Shown here in pieces: positions 8,997 to 17,877 of a DNA stretch of 35,465 bases. The stretch is from assembly GCA_001314655.1 (NCBI GenBank), contig LJSF01000002.1, forward strand, positions 1 to 35,465. The letters run 5' to 3'. The first letter of the stretch is position 1; every line of letters begins with the position of its first letter. Both the position numbers and the translations under genes were made by a program. The stretch is from Rhodobacteraceae bacterium HLUCCA08. GTDB taxonomy: Bacteria > Pseudomonadota > Alphaproteobacteria > Rhodobacterales > Rhodobacteraceae. The notes below the pieces were generated by a model that saw only the letters and a program-made list of their open reading frames with translations, made no database searches and was not told the origin of the DNA.

Positions 8997-9985
8997 GGGG
9001 AAGTTCCAATCTCGGTTGCGCCGGGCAGGTAGAATTCGGTGATGCCGCGACGGCCATCGTGGCGCCCGGCCTGGATGATCACGTCGATGGAGTTCTCGAT
9101 GTACTGGATCATGTCGGCATAGGTCATCGGGATCTCGGTCTTGAGGGCTGCGATCGCGAGCCGCTGCACGGCCAGCTGCGGGGTTTCGGCATGGAGCGTG
9201 GTCATGGAGCCGCCATGGCCGGTGTTGATCGCCTCGAGGAAGGTCATGGCCTCCTTGCCGCGCACCTCACCGAGGATGATCCGGTCGGGGCGCATGCGCA
9301 GCGTGGCGGTGAGGAGCACATCGGCGGATTGGAATTCCGCGTCACGATTGGCGATGAGGGTCACGGCATTGGGCTGGGTCGGCAGAAGCTCGGCGGCTTC
9401 CTCGATGGTGACGATGCGTTCCTCGGCGGGGACATGGGCGAGGATCTTTCGCGCGGCCACGGTCTTGCCGGTGGAGGTGCCGCCGGAGACGATCATGTTG
9501 AGCTTGTTCTCGACACAGAAGGCCAGCGCGTCATTGATCGCGCCCGCGCCCGCGGCCACGACCGCGCGCAAGGCGCGCTTCTTTTCGACGCGCAGGTCTT
9601 CGAGCTTGCGTTCCTTGCCGTAGAGAAAGTCGAGCGCGATGCCCTCGAGAGGAAGGCTTGAGAAAAACCGCAAGCTGATCGACATGGCCGAGAGCACGGC
9701 GGGCGGGGTGATGACCTGTGCCCGGATCGGGCGGCCCTTGTAGGTGATCGAGACCGAGACGATGGGGCGGTCCTTGCTCATCGTCGTGTTGGCGGAGGAG
9801 GCGATCTGGTTGCCGAGGTCCCTGACCTGCACGGCCGTGAGCCTCTGGTCGAGCGCGCGCATGAAATGGTCGCCCTGGAATTCGCCCCAACAGGACCCGT
9901 CGGGGTTGATGCAGATCTCGATGACGTCGTCGCGGGCGGCGGCGTCGATCCGGTCGAGCGAGGTTTCGAGATAGCTGAGCGACAT
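8993..9985 (-). CDS. virB11: VirB11, hexameric ATPase of the T4SS
   Basis: This 330-residue protein is of normal VirB11 length. Walker A is GGTSTGKT with Lys174, followed by the Asp box region (IVTIEEAAEL), Walker B (DRIILGEVRG) and the His box (GHGGSMTTLHAE). VirB11 is a cytoplasmic traffic ATPase that works with VirB4 in pilus biogenesis and substrate transfer. ATG 9985 is chosen because it follows the virB10 stop by four bases, and upstream in-frame codons would lie inside virB10. The stop overlaps the next gene in ATGA. Confidence 0.96.
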   Translation of the reverse strand: MSLSYLETSLDRIDAAARDDVIEICINPDGSCWGEFQGDHFMRALDQRLTAVQVRDLGNQIASSANTTMSKDRPIVSVSITYKGRPIRAQVITPPAVLSAMSISLRFFSSLPLEGIALDFLYGKERKLEDLRVEKKRALRAVVAAGAGAINDALAFCVENKLNMIVSGGTSTGKTVAARKILAHVPAEERIVTIEEAAELLPTQPNAVTLIANRDAEFQSADVLLTATLRMRPDRIILGEVRGKEAMTFLEAINTGHGGSMTTLHAETPQLAVQRLAIAALKTEIPMTYADMIQYIENSIDVIIQAGRHDGRRGITEFYLPGATEIGTSP

Positions 9986-9989
9986 CGGG

Positions 9990-11369
9990 CTAAAAGATCT
10001 CCAAGTCGCGGTCGACCATGACGGTGACGCGGGCGCCCTGGTCGACATAGATGACGGGCCCGATCGAGAGGTAATCGCCGATGACGCTGTCGGTAGCGTC
10101 GGCCAGATCATCGCCCACATCCTCGAGCGCGTTGGCGGCCGTCTCATTCGGTACCTCGGAGGCGGCGGCACCAGGTGCCGCGGAAATCAGCGAGATCAGG
10201 GCGGCAGACCCGAAACGCTCGGCAAAGCGCGTGTCAACGAAGCCGGTGACACCGGAGCGGCCGAGTTCATCGCCTCCGAAGGAGCTGATCTGGATGGTCT
10301 GGTTGTCGGGCAGGATGATCCGGTCCCAAGCGATGGTGACGCGGCGCTGCGCGATATCGACGCCGGCGCGGTAGCGCCCGATGAGACGGGATCCGCGCGG
10401 GATTAGGAGGCGCGCGCCATCGACGCTGTAGACATCCTCGGACACCACGGCACGGGTCTGGCCGGGCAGCGAACTGTCAAGCGCAGTTTCCATGACGGCT
10501 TGGATCATGGTGCCCTGGATGATGGTGTTGGAGGGATTGGCGATCACCTCTGCCTGCGTCACGGTGGAGGGCAACGCACCGTTCAGCACGAAATCGGTCA
10601 CCTCGCCAAAGGTGCGTTCGGTGAGAGCCGTTTCATTCGCCCCGGAGGCACCGCCAAACGCGATTGTGGGCGAGGCGATGCGCCGCTCCTGGAAGGCGCG
10701 TTCCTCCGCAGCGCGGCGCTCCAGCTCGGCCATGCGCCGGGCTTCTTCCTCGCGGCGCAGTCGCTCTTGCTCGCGTGCGCGCAGCTCATCTTCCGTGGGG
10801 CCCGTTGGGGCGGGTTGCGGTCGGCTGGCCTCGAGTTGGGCCAGTTCCAGATCCATGCGGAGTTGCTCAAGGCTGCGATCCCGAGCCGTCAGTTCGTCCT
10901 GGAAACGTTGCTGTGCGGCTTCCGAGGCGGCTTGCAGCGCCGCGATTTGAGCGGTCAGCGCGTCGATTGCCTCTGCGGCGGCGGTGTCTTCCTCGACGAC
11001 CGGTTCAGGGGCGTTGCGCATTTCCTCGATCTGAGCCTGCAGGGCGGTGATCTGAGCCAGAAGCTCCGCGGTGGGCTCGACTGGATCCGGTTCGACGAAC
11101 ACAACCTCGGGCTCGGGCGGGGGCAAGGTCTCGATGGCACCAAAGCCGTCCCCCTCGTTTTGAAACACGTCTGGCGTAGCTGTGGGGAGGGCTTCTTCTT
11201 CCTCGGGCTGAGAGAGGAGATAAAGCAGGGCACCACCCGCGCCGATGACAAGGACCACGACCAAAGCGAGTAGGGGAGAGCGCCGTGGGGCGGGGGGTGA
11301 GCCCGCACCTTTACCTTGTTCAAGGGCGGCGAGGCGTTTTTCGAGGTCTGCGTTTCCGGTTTCGCTCAT
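9990..11369 (-). CDS. virB10: VirB10/TrbI-like envelope-spanning T4SS protein
   Basis: This 459-residue protein has the VirB10 order: a short cytoplasmic N-terminus, one membrane helix at about 31-53 (LLALVVVLVIGAGG), an acidic, Pro- and Glu-rich periplasmic stretch, a long Gln/Glu/Arg coiled coil (about 100-230, with EEEARRMAELERRAAEE), and a C-terminal TrbI domain from about 245 (IIQGTMIQAV, LIPRGSRLIGRY, ISSFGGDELGRSG). VirB10 links the inner-membrane energy source to the outer-membrane pore. It overlaps virB9 by four bases and is followed closely by virB11. The coiled coil looks long. Confidence 0.95.
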   Translation of the reverse strand: MSETGNADLEKRLAALEQGKGAGSPPAPRRSPLLALVVVLVIGAGGALLYLLSQPEEEEALPTATPDVFQNEGDGFGAIETLPPPEPEVVFVEPDPVEPTAELLAQITALQAQIEEMRNAPEPVVEEDTAAAEAIDALTAQIAALQAASEAAQQRFQDELTARDRSLEQLRMDLELAQLEASRPQPAPTGPTEDELRAREQERLRREEEARRMAELERRAAEERAFQERRIASPTIAFGGASGANETALTERTFGEVTDFVLNGALPSTVTQAEVIANPSNTIIQGTMIQAVMETALDSSLPGQTRAVVSEDVYSVDGARLLIPRGSRLIGRYRAGVDIAQRRVTIAWDRIILPDNQTIQISSFGGDELGRSGVTGFVDTRFAERFGSAALISLISAAPGAAASEVPNETAANALEDVGDDLADATDSVIGDYLSIGPVIYVDQGARVTVMVDRDLEIF

Positions 11370-12061
11370 GAGCCTACCCCCGCAGGCGGCGTTGCTTCAA
11401 TGCAGACCACCTCTTCGCCAAGTCGCAGGACCCATTGGCGGTTTACGCCGCTGACGCGGATCACGCCGTCTTCAGGGGTTTGCGTGTTGACCGTGCGCTC
11501 GCGGCCGCCCGCGTAGCGGAAGATCGCTGGAACAGGTGCGTTTCTTGGAAAGGCGAAATACGTGAAGGTCCCGTCATCCCAGATGCGGGTCGGGGTGAAT
11601 TCGGTCCGCGCGCTGGCACCGTAGTTGTAATTCGGCGCTTGTGCCGCGATGGCCCGGGTCGGGCGCGCAGCGTCCTCCGGATAGCGGAACTGCACCACGT
11701 AGAAGGTCGGGCTGCGGACCTCCTGGACGTTGAAATAGTAGCTGCGCCTGTTCGTATAGACGGTCACATTGGTATGGACGCCGCGCGCGACGGGCTTGAT
11801 TGCAAATGCCTGACCACCGGGCACGCCATCGATCTCAAACCCTTCCGTATCTCCAGCGATAATCGAGCGGATGCTTTCACCGATCCCAAACTCGACCGTG
11901 GTGACATGGGTGAGCGAGACGCTGAGGCGGTAGACCTGGCCCTCCTGGTAGGTGGCCAGCCGCACACGGCTGTCATTAGGGCCGCCGCGCGGGATGGCTT
12001 CGGCGAAGGCAAAGACTGGCAGCAGGGCAAAGAGGCCAGCAACAAAGAACTTACTGATCAA
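11366..12061 (-). CDS. virB9: VirB9/TrbG-like outer-membrane complex protein
   Basis: This 231-residue protein has a signal peptide (KFFVAGLFALLPVFAFA), an N-terminal domain with SRVRLATYQEGQVYRL, the YYFNVQEV and FYVVQFRYPE segments, and the C-terminal beta domain (RIWDDGTFTYFAF, INRQWVLRLG-like VNRQWVLRLGEEVVCIE). VirB9 forms the outer-membrane core ring with VirB10 and the lipoprotein VirB7. I place the start at a TTG (12061-12059) because GGAG lies seven bases upstream and the signal peptide begins directly after it; upstream in-frame sequence would overlap virB8. The stop overlaps virB10 in ATGA. Confidence 0.93.
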   Translation of the reverse strand: MISKFFVAGLFALLPVFAFAEAIPRGGPNDSRVRLATYQEGQVYRLSVSLTHVTTVEFGIGESIRSIIAGDTEGFEIDGVPGGQAFAIKPVARGVHTNVTVYTNRRSYYFNVQEVRSPTFYVVQFRYPEDAARPTRAIAAQAPNYNYGASARTEFTPTRIWDDGTFTYFAFPRNAPVPAIFRYAGGRERTVNTQTPEDGVIRVSGVNRQWVLRLGEEVVCIEATPPAGVGS

Positions 12062-12062
12062 A

Positions 12063-12716
12063 CTAGTTCTCCAATCTGTCGGAGCGGATGGAATATTCGA
12101 GCACGGTGAAGCCGAAGGGGTTCGTCCAGACCTCATCGATGGAGCGGCGGGTCTCCGGGCGGAACTCGAAGAGCAGCGTTGCGGTGAAGAGCCCGGTCTG
12201 AACGCCATTTAGCGAGGTCAGGCGCTTGCGCAGGCGCACCGTGGCGCGGTTGGTACCAATCCGGTTGATGCTGAGGATTTCCACATCGAGCCGGGCATTG
12301 GGGCCATAGACCGTCGGCGGGTAATTCTCGTTGGCGCTATTCCATATCTGGCGCAGCCCGCTCTCGGCGGCCCCGTCCGAGCGGCGCAGGACGCTGCGGA
12401 TGCGCAGATCGTTATCGAGCTGGTTGTAGACTTCGCGGTCAGTCACATAGCGGAAGACTTCTGCCTCGATGATCGCCTGGTTGGCAGTCACCGAAGTCGC
12501 ACCCACCGAGGCCTCGGGGAGAGCAAAGCCGGTGGCGGGATCATAGGGCACGACAACGGGTGGCGGGTCGACATCGAGGATCGCGACGGCTGCAGCACTC
12601 AGGCAGCCGATGATGCCGAAGACGAGGCCCGTCAGTCCAAGGCGCTGCCAGAGCCGTTCGCGGCGCAGCGCGCCATAGACCAGTTCTTCCTCGATGATTT
12701 CCTGTTCACTCGCCAC
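12063..12716 (-). CDS. virB8: VirB8, inner-membrane assembly factor of the T4SS
   Basis: This 217-residue protein has a short cytoplasmic N-terminus, one membrane helix (about 26-48, LTGLVFGIIGCLSAAAVAI) and a periplasmic NTF2-like domain (YVTDREVYNQ, YPPTVYGPNARLDVEI, and NPFGFTVLEYSI at the end). VirB8 nucleates assembly by contacting VirB9 and VirB10. The start is GTG 12716. Between virB5 and this gene lies a 114-base gap with a foldback sequence, the only real gap in the core of the operon. Confidence 0.93.
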   Translation of the reverse strand: MASEQEIIEEELVYGALRRERLWQRLGLTGLVFGIIGCLSAAAVAILDVDPPPVVVPYDPATGFALPEASVGATSVTANQAIIEAEVFRYVTDREVYNQLDNDLRIRSVLRRSDGAAESGLRQIWNSANENYPPTVYGPNARLDVEILSINRIGTNRATVRLRKRLTSLNGVQTGLFTATLLFEFRPETRRSIDEVWTNPFGFTVLEYSIRSDRLEN

Positions 12717-12733
12717 CCGTCATGCCCCCGCTC

Positions 12734-12830
12734 GGCGTTTCGAAATAAGCTGAATCGGTTCTTCGCTGCCTCTCGCTGCGCTCGAACGCGAAAACCGATA
12801 TTTTGTATTGTGGGTCAATTTCGAAACGCC
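12734..12830. repeat. Foldback (inverted repeat) between virB5 and virB8
   Basis: GGCGTTTCGAAAT (12734-12746) and ATTTCGAAACGCC (12818-12830) are perfect 13 bp arms. Inside them a second, imperfect pair (AATCGGTTCTTCGC and GCGAAAACCGATA) extends the fold, so the 97-base block can form one long hairpin. It starts immediately after the virB5 stop and sits inside an otherwise gapless operon. It may be a small MITE-like insertion or an RNA processing or attenuation element; I see no target duplication that would prove insertion. Confidence 0.7.
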
Positions 12831-13643
12831 TTAGTCTGCCCGGAGGTCTGGCAAGGTGAAATCCATGAAGCGCTGCTCTTCGGCGATGGTGGCGGCATCG
12901 ATCACGCCGCCCGTGCCATCACCCACGGTCTGCACGGCTTCGAGCTGCCACATGGCGACCAGCGCAATGGCGAGCTCCGCGGTCACGCGCGTGTTGAGAT
13001 CGACGCTTTGCTTGAGCTCTTCCATGTCGTCAATGAGCCCGACAAGGCGGTCTACCCGCTCGAGCGACTGGCCGGCATCTTCATAGCTGTTCTGGGCGGC
13101 GGCTGAGACGAGTGCGCCGGTTGTTGCCTGCGTCGCCACGCGGTTGGCTCCGGGATTTCCGCTGGTGGCCATTTCCGAGAGCGTGTCCTCGTCAAAGCCG
13201 AGGTCGGCCAGCACCCGGTCCATCTGGGTTTCGATCTCGCCTGCGCCGGAGCCCGAGAGGCCCGAGAAATCCCCAGTCTTGATCGCCTCAATCGTGGCGA
13301 GGATGTCCCCGAACTCCTGGTCGAGCAGACCGTTCAATTCTTCTTCCATTTCCGTGCGGATGATCTCCGGCAGTTCGGCAAGGCGGGTGAGCGCTTCATA
13401 GGTTCTTTGCAGCTCCGCGAGTTGATCCGTAAGCGTAGCCAGCTGTTCGCGGAGCTGCGTCAGCTGTTCGTTTTGCAGGATCTCGTCTTCGATCATCTGC
13501 CGGAGCTGCTGGATGTTTTGCGCGATGTTCTGGGTGTCGACGACCGGTACACCTTGTGCTGCGGCAGGGGGTAGGGCGCTGAATTGCAAGCCAACGCCAA
13601 GTGTCGTGGCCAAAGCTGTCCTCAAGAGCAGATGTCCCATCAT
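12831..13643 (-). CDS. virB5: VirB5/TrbJ-like minor pilus protein
   Basis: This 270-residue protein has a signal peptide (LLLRTALATTLGVGL, cleavage near PAAAQ), then a long helical, Gln- and Leu-rich coiled coil (about 40-105, QLTQLREQLATLTDQLAEL), and helical segments up to a conserved C-terminal tail (SVDLNTRVTAELA and FMDFTLPDL). This is the VirB5/TrbJ pattern, a protein thought to sit at the pilus tip. It begins in an ATGA overlap with the preceding lytic transglycosylase. Its last 90 or so residues resemble the C-terminus of that enzyme. Confidence 0.85.
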   Translation of the reverse strand: MMGHLLLRTALATTLGVGLQFSALPPAAAQGVPVVDTQNIAQNIQQLRQMIEDEILQNEQLTQLREQLATLTDQLAELQRTYEALTRLAELPEIIRTEMEEELNGLLDQEFGDILATIEAIKTGDFSGLSGSGAGEIETQMDRVLADLGFDEDTLSEMATSGNPGANRVATQATTGALVSAAAQNSYEDAGQSLERVDRLVGLIDDMEELKQSVDLNTRVTAELAIALVAMWQLEAVQTVGDGTGGVIDAATIAEEQRFMDFTLPDLRAD

Positions 13644-14794
13644 TCAATCTCCCTGATCGTAAAATCCATGAACGCGCCTTCGGCCATGCGGGCGCTGGCC
13701 TGGGCCAGCTCCTCGGCAGAAAGGACGCGGGTGCGTGCCGCCTGAAGCCGGATGCGTGCCGCGACGAGGCGCACGAGTTCGGCGCGGGCATAGGTGTTGA
13801 GTGCGACGCTCTCCTGCACATCCTCGGTTTCGGAAATCCGTTCGACGATATCGCGGATGCGCAGGGCGGCTTGGTGGATCGCGGCGGGTGAGTTGCTGCC
13901 ATAATAGGCCGCCCCATGACCCGTGAGCGAGAGGTTGGCATTGGCGAGAAGTGCCGGATCGATTGTGCCAAGCGCTTCGATCCCGCCGATACGGCTCAGA
14001 TAGAGATTGTAGCGTTCAGGGATGACCGACACGTAGTGCTGGGTCTCGCGGAAAGGGGGCACGCCCCCATACTCGAACACCCGACCCGGCCCGGCGTTAT
14101 AGGCCGCGAGGGCGTTGATGATGTTGCCATCGAATGTGTTGAGCTGGGTCGCGAGATAGCGCGCGCCGCCATGCACCTGCAGGTAGGGGCTATCATAGTA
14201 TTCCGGGTTGATGCCGAGATCGCTGGCCGTGCCCGGCATGATCTGGGTGAGACCATAGGCACCGACGGGAGACCGTGCCCCAATCGTAAACCGGCTTTCC
14301 TGCCAGATCAGCGCTTGCAGCAACGCGCGCCATTGGACGGGGGAGAGACCCGCGCGGCCAACACCGGCAAAGCCGCTGGTCTCCTGAGCCACGCGGATGA
14401 TGAGCTGCTCGATGGTCTCAGATGCGTCCCCGAACATCTGCGCACCGCCTGGATTGGGATCGATCTCGCCCGTGCCATAGACCGCCGTCACCGAGCGGTC
14501 GGGATCCCCGCTGCCGCTTTCCAGCCCCGAGACCATAGCCGGCAGGCCCTGACCGCCGAAGCTGGTCTGGGCATCGAGGATGCGTCGGAGGGTGGCCAGT
14601 TGCTCGCGCTCGATCTCAGCGATGAGTTCGCGCACGGCAAGCTTATCCGCCTGAACAGCCAAGTCTGCCTCGCGATCGCCGGTCTCGACGATATCGCGCG
14701 AGGTCAGCCCATTGTCATTGGTCGGCACGCCTTGAGACAAGGCGAGACCAGGCAACAGGCAAAACGCGAGAATATGAGGCAGGCTAGACTTCAA
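13640..14794 (-). CDS. Second lytic transglycosylase of the T4SS, with a VirB5-like C-terminal tail
   Basis: This is a 384-residue exported protein: signal peptide (HILAFCLLPGLALSQG), helical linker to about residue 140, then a family 1 lytic transglycosylase (SLT) domain. Catalytic Glu166 lies in IWQESRF, followed by GAYGLTQIMPGTA and [12 protein letters not shown]. After the SLT domain about 90 further residues carry SVALNTYARAEL and FMDFTIREIE, the same tail as the adjacent VirB5. The enzyme would open peptidoglycan for the secretion channel, and the tail may tether it to the pilus assembly. I place the start at TTG 14794 with GGAGG six bases upstream; it overlaps the end of the small lipoprotein gene. 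It is distinct from virB1 at the head of the operon. Confidence 0.9.
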   Translation of the reverse strand: MKSSLPHILAFCLLPGLALSQGVPTNDNGLTSRDIVETGDREADLAVQADKLAVRELIAEIEREQLATLRRILDAQTSFGGQGLPAMVSGLESGSGDPDRSVTAVYGTGEIDPNPGGAQMFGDASETIEQLIIRVAQETSGFAGVGRAGLSPVQWRALLQALIWQESRFTIGARSPVGAYGLTQIMPGTASDLGINPEYYDSPYLQVHGGARYLATQLNTFDGNIINALAAYNAGPGRVFEYGGVPPFRETQHYVSVIPERYNLYLSRIGGIEALGTIDPALLANANLSLTGHGAAYYGSNSPAAIHQAALRIRDIVERISETEDVQESVALNTYARAELVRLVAARIRLQAARTRVLSAEELAQASARMAEGAFMDFTIREIE

Positions 14795-14951
14795 TGTCGT
14801 CCTCCGGGGTGCCAAGGGGCGTGAAGTCACAATCAGGCGCGACGGGTGCCGTGGACGCAAGGAATGTGAAGCAGTTCGCCTGCGGCTCCCGGTACTGGGT
14901 GCAGGAGGCAAGCGCGCCGAGCGCAGCCAAAGCGACAAGAATACGGATCAT
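14784..14951 (-). CDS. Small VirB7-like lipoprotein
   Basis: This 55-residue protein begins MIRILVALAALGALASC, a lipoprotein signal peptide with lipobox LASC, so Cys17 would be lipidated. The mature peptide is only 39 residues and has two more cysteines. Size, lipobox and position match VirB7 proteins, which anchor VirB9 at the outer membrane, though sequence alone cannot prove homology. It starts in an ATGA overlap with virB4, and its end overlaps the start of the transglycosylase gene. Confidence 0.82.
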   Translation of the reverse strand: MIRILVALAALGALASCTQYREPQANCFTFLASTAPVAPDCDFTPLGTPEDDIEV

Positions 14952-17338
14952 GAAAGCCTCCAGAAGTCTGGGCGGTCGCGGTAATCGGCGCCGACAAGCG
15001 CTTCGCCCTTTTCCATGCCGCCGAGGATGATGAGATTGGGCCCGAGGGCACTGAGATCCGCATCGACGACGATCGAGCCCTGATCGTCGCGGATCAGTGC
15101 CAAGCGGCTGTTGCTGCCTGTGTTGAGAAGGACGTCGAGCTCCTTCTCCGTGAGGTTCAGCATGGCGTAGTCCGCAGGCTGCGCGCGGATATTGGGTAGC
15201 AGGATCTGCGTCGGCACCGCCTCGACGATAGTCTTGCCGGTCCGGGTGCGCTCAAGCTGGCTTGCGTATTGCGTCATCATCACCGCGACGGTGTTCTGCT
15301 TGCGCGCGGTCACCAGCCAGTTCGACAGCCGTTCGGCGAAATATGCGTTATCGAGGGCCTTCCAGGCCTCGTCGATCACGATGATGGTGGGGCGGCGATC
15401 CTCGATCTCGCGCTCGACCCGGCGGAAAAGATAGGACAGGACCGCCATCCGTTCCTTGTCGGCCTCGCTGTCGAGGATGCCGGTCAGATCGAAGCCCACC
15501 ACATCGCCTTTGAGCGAGAACGTGTCCTCGAGGCTCTGCCCGAAGATCCAGCCATAGCGGCCGTCCTCAGACCATTCGAGCAGGCGCTGGTGCAGATCGC
15601 CGCCGTCATCCGTAGACACAAAAAGCGATGCGAAATCCCGCCAGTTCCGCAGGGCCGGGTTTGTGGCCTGCGCGTTCTGGCGCACCACTTCCTGGATGCG
15701 GTTGGTCTGCGCCGGTGTGAGCGGCTTGTCGGCGCGGTAGAGGAGCGTTGTGAGCCAATCCGAGAGCCAGGCCGTGCCGCGCGCATCGGTCTCGGTCCAG
15801 AGCGGGTTGAGACCCGTGGGCTGGCCGGCGTTCAGGGAGGCGTAGCGCCCGCCATTGGCGCGGACGGCCATTTCCATCCCGAGGCGGTAATCGAAGACGA
15901 AGATCCGGGCGCCTGCGCGACGGGCTTGGGTCATCAGGAAGGCCGACAGCACCGATTTGCCCGACCCGGGCCGCCCCATGATCAAGGTATGTCCGCTGGT
16001 CGGTTCTTTGTCGGGCGAGCCCTGCTCATGATAGGAAAACCGGTAGGCGCTCTGCTCCGGCGTGGGCAGATAGGTGATGACCCGGCCCCAGGGGGTTTTC
16101 GGGGCGGGTTTGCCGAGCTGCGTCCGGTGGAAGGCCGCGAAATCCGCGAAGTTGCGATTGGTGACGGCGCTGGCGCGGACGCGCTTGGGCTGGTTGCCGG
16201 GATGCTGGCTGAGGTAATGCGCCTTGGCGGCGACCCGCTCGCCGATCATCTTCACGCCTTCGGTCGCGGCGGCATTAACGATCTCCGCGCTGAGCGACTG
16301 CAGCTCTTCGAGCGTTTCGCAAAAGAGCGTCACGACCATATGATGCTCGCCGAAGCTTTGGCGCTTGGCCTCGAGATCATCGGCGGCGATGTCGAGGGCT
16401 TCCAGGAGCGAGAGGGCCGCGTCCTGGCTGGCCTGCATCTGGCGCTTTTGCCGCTTGATACGGCCCGCCATGAGGTTCGAATTGATCGGCGTGAAGGAAT
16501 GGGTGACGATCATGTCGACCGGCAGGTTCAGCATGTCGAACATGGTGCAGGAGGTGCCTTCCGAGTATTCCCCGATGGTGAAACTCTTGCCGTAGCGATG
16601 GCCCACCACGCCTTCCGAGAGCTCGAAATGGTCTCCGTGAAACGTCACGCGGGTATTGGCGACGTTGAAGGACAAAAAGCCGTAGGTGTTTGCAGGATAA
16701 AGTGGCAGCTCGGTGCCTGTGTTCAGCGCGCCCAGAAACCCCACCAATTCCCCCGATGCGGCCGACAGCAAGCGCGGCTTCAGCTCGGCGAGGCCGGACA
16801 GAAAGACGTTCACGGCCTCGCCCAGTCGCTGCAGGCGTTTGCGGGTCTCCTCTTTCAGGCGGTCCGGTGCGCTGCGGCTGAGGAACGGCAGGAGGCTTTT
16901 CGGGGGCGGGCGGTGAATGACGGTGAGCGTCAGGGTCTTGTCGCGTAGCCCGCTGGTCTCGAGCTTCTCGCGCCAGCGCCGGTCCACCTCGCCCGCGAAG
17001 CTGTCCTCACGGATGGGGTCGAGATCAGGGTTGATGGCCTTGGAGACCTTGTGGACGTAATAGCTGAATTCCGGCCCGAGCTGCGCGACGATCCGGGCAA
17101 AAAGCGCCGTCACCTTGTCGAGATAGGCATCATCCGTCGTGTAGCTGTTGATCCCCTCGAGCCGGATGCACCGGAAGAGCTCGTTGACCCGGGTGCGCAC
17201 GGTCTGGTCGTCAACGAGGCTCACATAGGGCAGCATATGCGCGAGGCGGGTCTCGCGCGCATACCAGTCTGGCGTCATTGTGCGGCCATCGAGCGCAGCA
17301 CCACGGGCGTCATCACGGGGCATAGCTGTCCCCGCCAT
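14948..17338 (-). CDS. virB4: VirB4, ATPase of the T4SS
   Basis: This protein of up to 796 residues is of full VirB4 length. The N-terminal CagE/TrbE-type domain is followed by a RecA-like ATPase with Walker A (GRPGSGKSVLSAF, about residue 455) and Walker B (IIVIDEAWKAL, about 650), then a MMTQYASQLE sensor-like segment. VirB4 is the conserved ATPase at the base of the channel and drives pilus subunit movement. Two starts are possible: ATG 17338, or ATG 17323, which has GGGGA six bases upstream. Both overlap the end of virB3. The 3' end overlaps the lipoprotein gene in ATGA. Confidence 0.96.
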   Translation of the reverse strand: MAGTAMPRDDARGAALDGRTMTPDWYARETRLAHMLPYVSLVDDQTVRTRVNELFRCIRLEGINSYTTDDAYLDKVTALFARIVAQLGPEFSYYVHKVSKAINPDLDPIREDSFAGEVDRRWREKLETSGLRDKTLTLTVIHRPPPKSLLPFLSRSAPDRLKEETRKRLQRLGEAVNVFLSGLAELKPRLLSAASGELVGFLGALNTGTELPLYPANTYGFLSFNVANTRVTFHGDHFELSEGVVGHRYGKSFTIGEYSEGTSCTMFDMLNLPVDMIVTHSFTPINSNLMAGRIKRQKRQMQASQDAALSLLEALDIAADDLEAKRQSFGEHHMVVTLFCETLEELQSLSAEIVNAAATEGVKMIGERVAAKAHYLSQHPGNQPKRVRASAVTNRNFADFAAFHRTQLGKPAPKTPWGRVITYLPTPEQSAYRFSYHEQGSPDKEPTSGHTLIMGRPGSGKSVLSAFLMTQARRAGARIFVFDYRLGMEMAVRANGGRYASLNAGQPTGLNPLWTETDARGTAWLSDWLTTLLYRADKPLTPAQTNRIQEVVRQNAQATNPALRNWRDFASLFVSTDDGGDLHQRLLEWSEDGRYGWIFGQSLEDTFSLKGDVVGFDLTGILDSEADKERMAVLSYLFRRVEREIEDRRPTIIVIDEAWKALDNAYFAERLSNWLVTARKQNTVAVMMTQYASQLERTRTGKTIVEAVPTQILLPNIRAQPADYAMLNLTEKELDVLLNTGSNSRLALIRDDQGSIVVDADLSALGPNLIILGGMEKGEALVGADYRDRPDFWRLS

Positions 17339-17591
17339 GAATGCTTCGGTTGCGGGTGGGTGGCGTTTCCTGCAGCGCAGTCATCATCACGTCGATGAAA
17401 CGCGGGTCCCAATCCGCAGCCTTCCACAGCACCGGGTAGAGCAGGGCCGCGACGCCCAGCACTGCGATGTGCTGGACCCAGACGAACAGGAGCACCGAGC
17501 CGAAAAGCCAGACCATCGCATACATGATGGGCAGGCCCAGGAGCTTGGGCGGGCGCACGAGGCCCAGAAAGAGGGGAGAGCGCTCAGCCAC
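17313..17591 (-). CDS. virB3: VirB3-like inner-membrane protein
   Basis: This 92-residue protein contains the VirB3 N-terminal signature [15 protein letters not shown], followed by two adjacent membrane segments ([16 protein letters not shown] and [15 protein letters not shown]) and a short soluble tail. VirB3 works with VirB4 and is needed for pilus assembly. The start is a GTG at 17591 that overlaps the virB2 stop (GTGGCTGA). The end overlaps the start of virB4. Confidence 0.92.
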   Translation of the reverse strand: MAERSPLFLGLVRPPKLLGLPIMYAMVWLFGSVLLFVWVQHIAVLGVAALLYPVLWKAADWDPRFIDVMMTALQETPPTRNRSIHGGDSYAP

Positions 17592-17877
17592 CGGCGAAAA
17601 CCGCGGCAACAATGGTGGGAGCGGCGGCGACACCGGCGATGCCCACAAGCACCCAGAGTGCCTGGCGCAGGTCGATGATGTTGAAGAACCAGCTCAAAAA
17701 AACGCCGAGGACCGCGAGTGTAGCGATGACCACACCGAGGGGTCCGGTCAGCGCATCGACAATGCCCTGCAACAAGCTTTGGATCGGGGAGAGATCGATG
17801 CTTTGCGCAAGGGCGGGTTCGGCAATCAGCAGGAATAGCGCCAGCGAGGCGACGAAAAGCGTTGAAATCTGTTTCAT
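17584..17877 (-). CDS. virB2: VirB2-like major pilin
   Basis: This 97-residue protein has a signal peptide ([19 protein letters not shown]) and two hydrophobic segments in the mature part ([20 protein letters not shown] and [20 protein letters not shown]). This is the pilin layout of VirB2, the subunit of the T-pilus. ATG 17877 lies in an ATGA with the restored-frame stop of virB1. It is followed directly by virB3, as in canonical VirB operons. Confidence 0.93.
   Translation of the reverse strand: MKQISTLFVASLALFLLIAEPALAQSIDLSPIQSLLQGIVDALTGPLGVVIATLAVLGVFLSWFFNIIDLRQALWVLVGIAGVAAAPTIVAAVFAGG

Noticed and set aside
15269-16948. A 559-codon open frame on the plus strand opposite virB4
   Set aside because: virB4 has Walker motifs and operon overlaps on the minus strand; the opposite frame has low-complexity Arg/Gly/Glu sequence and no motif.
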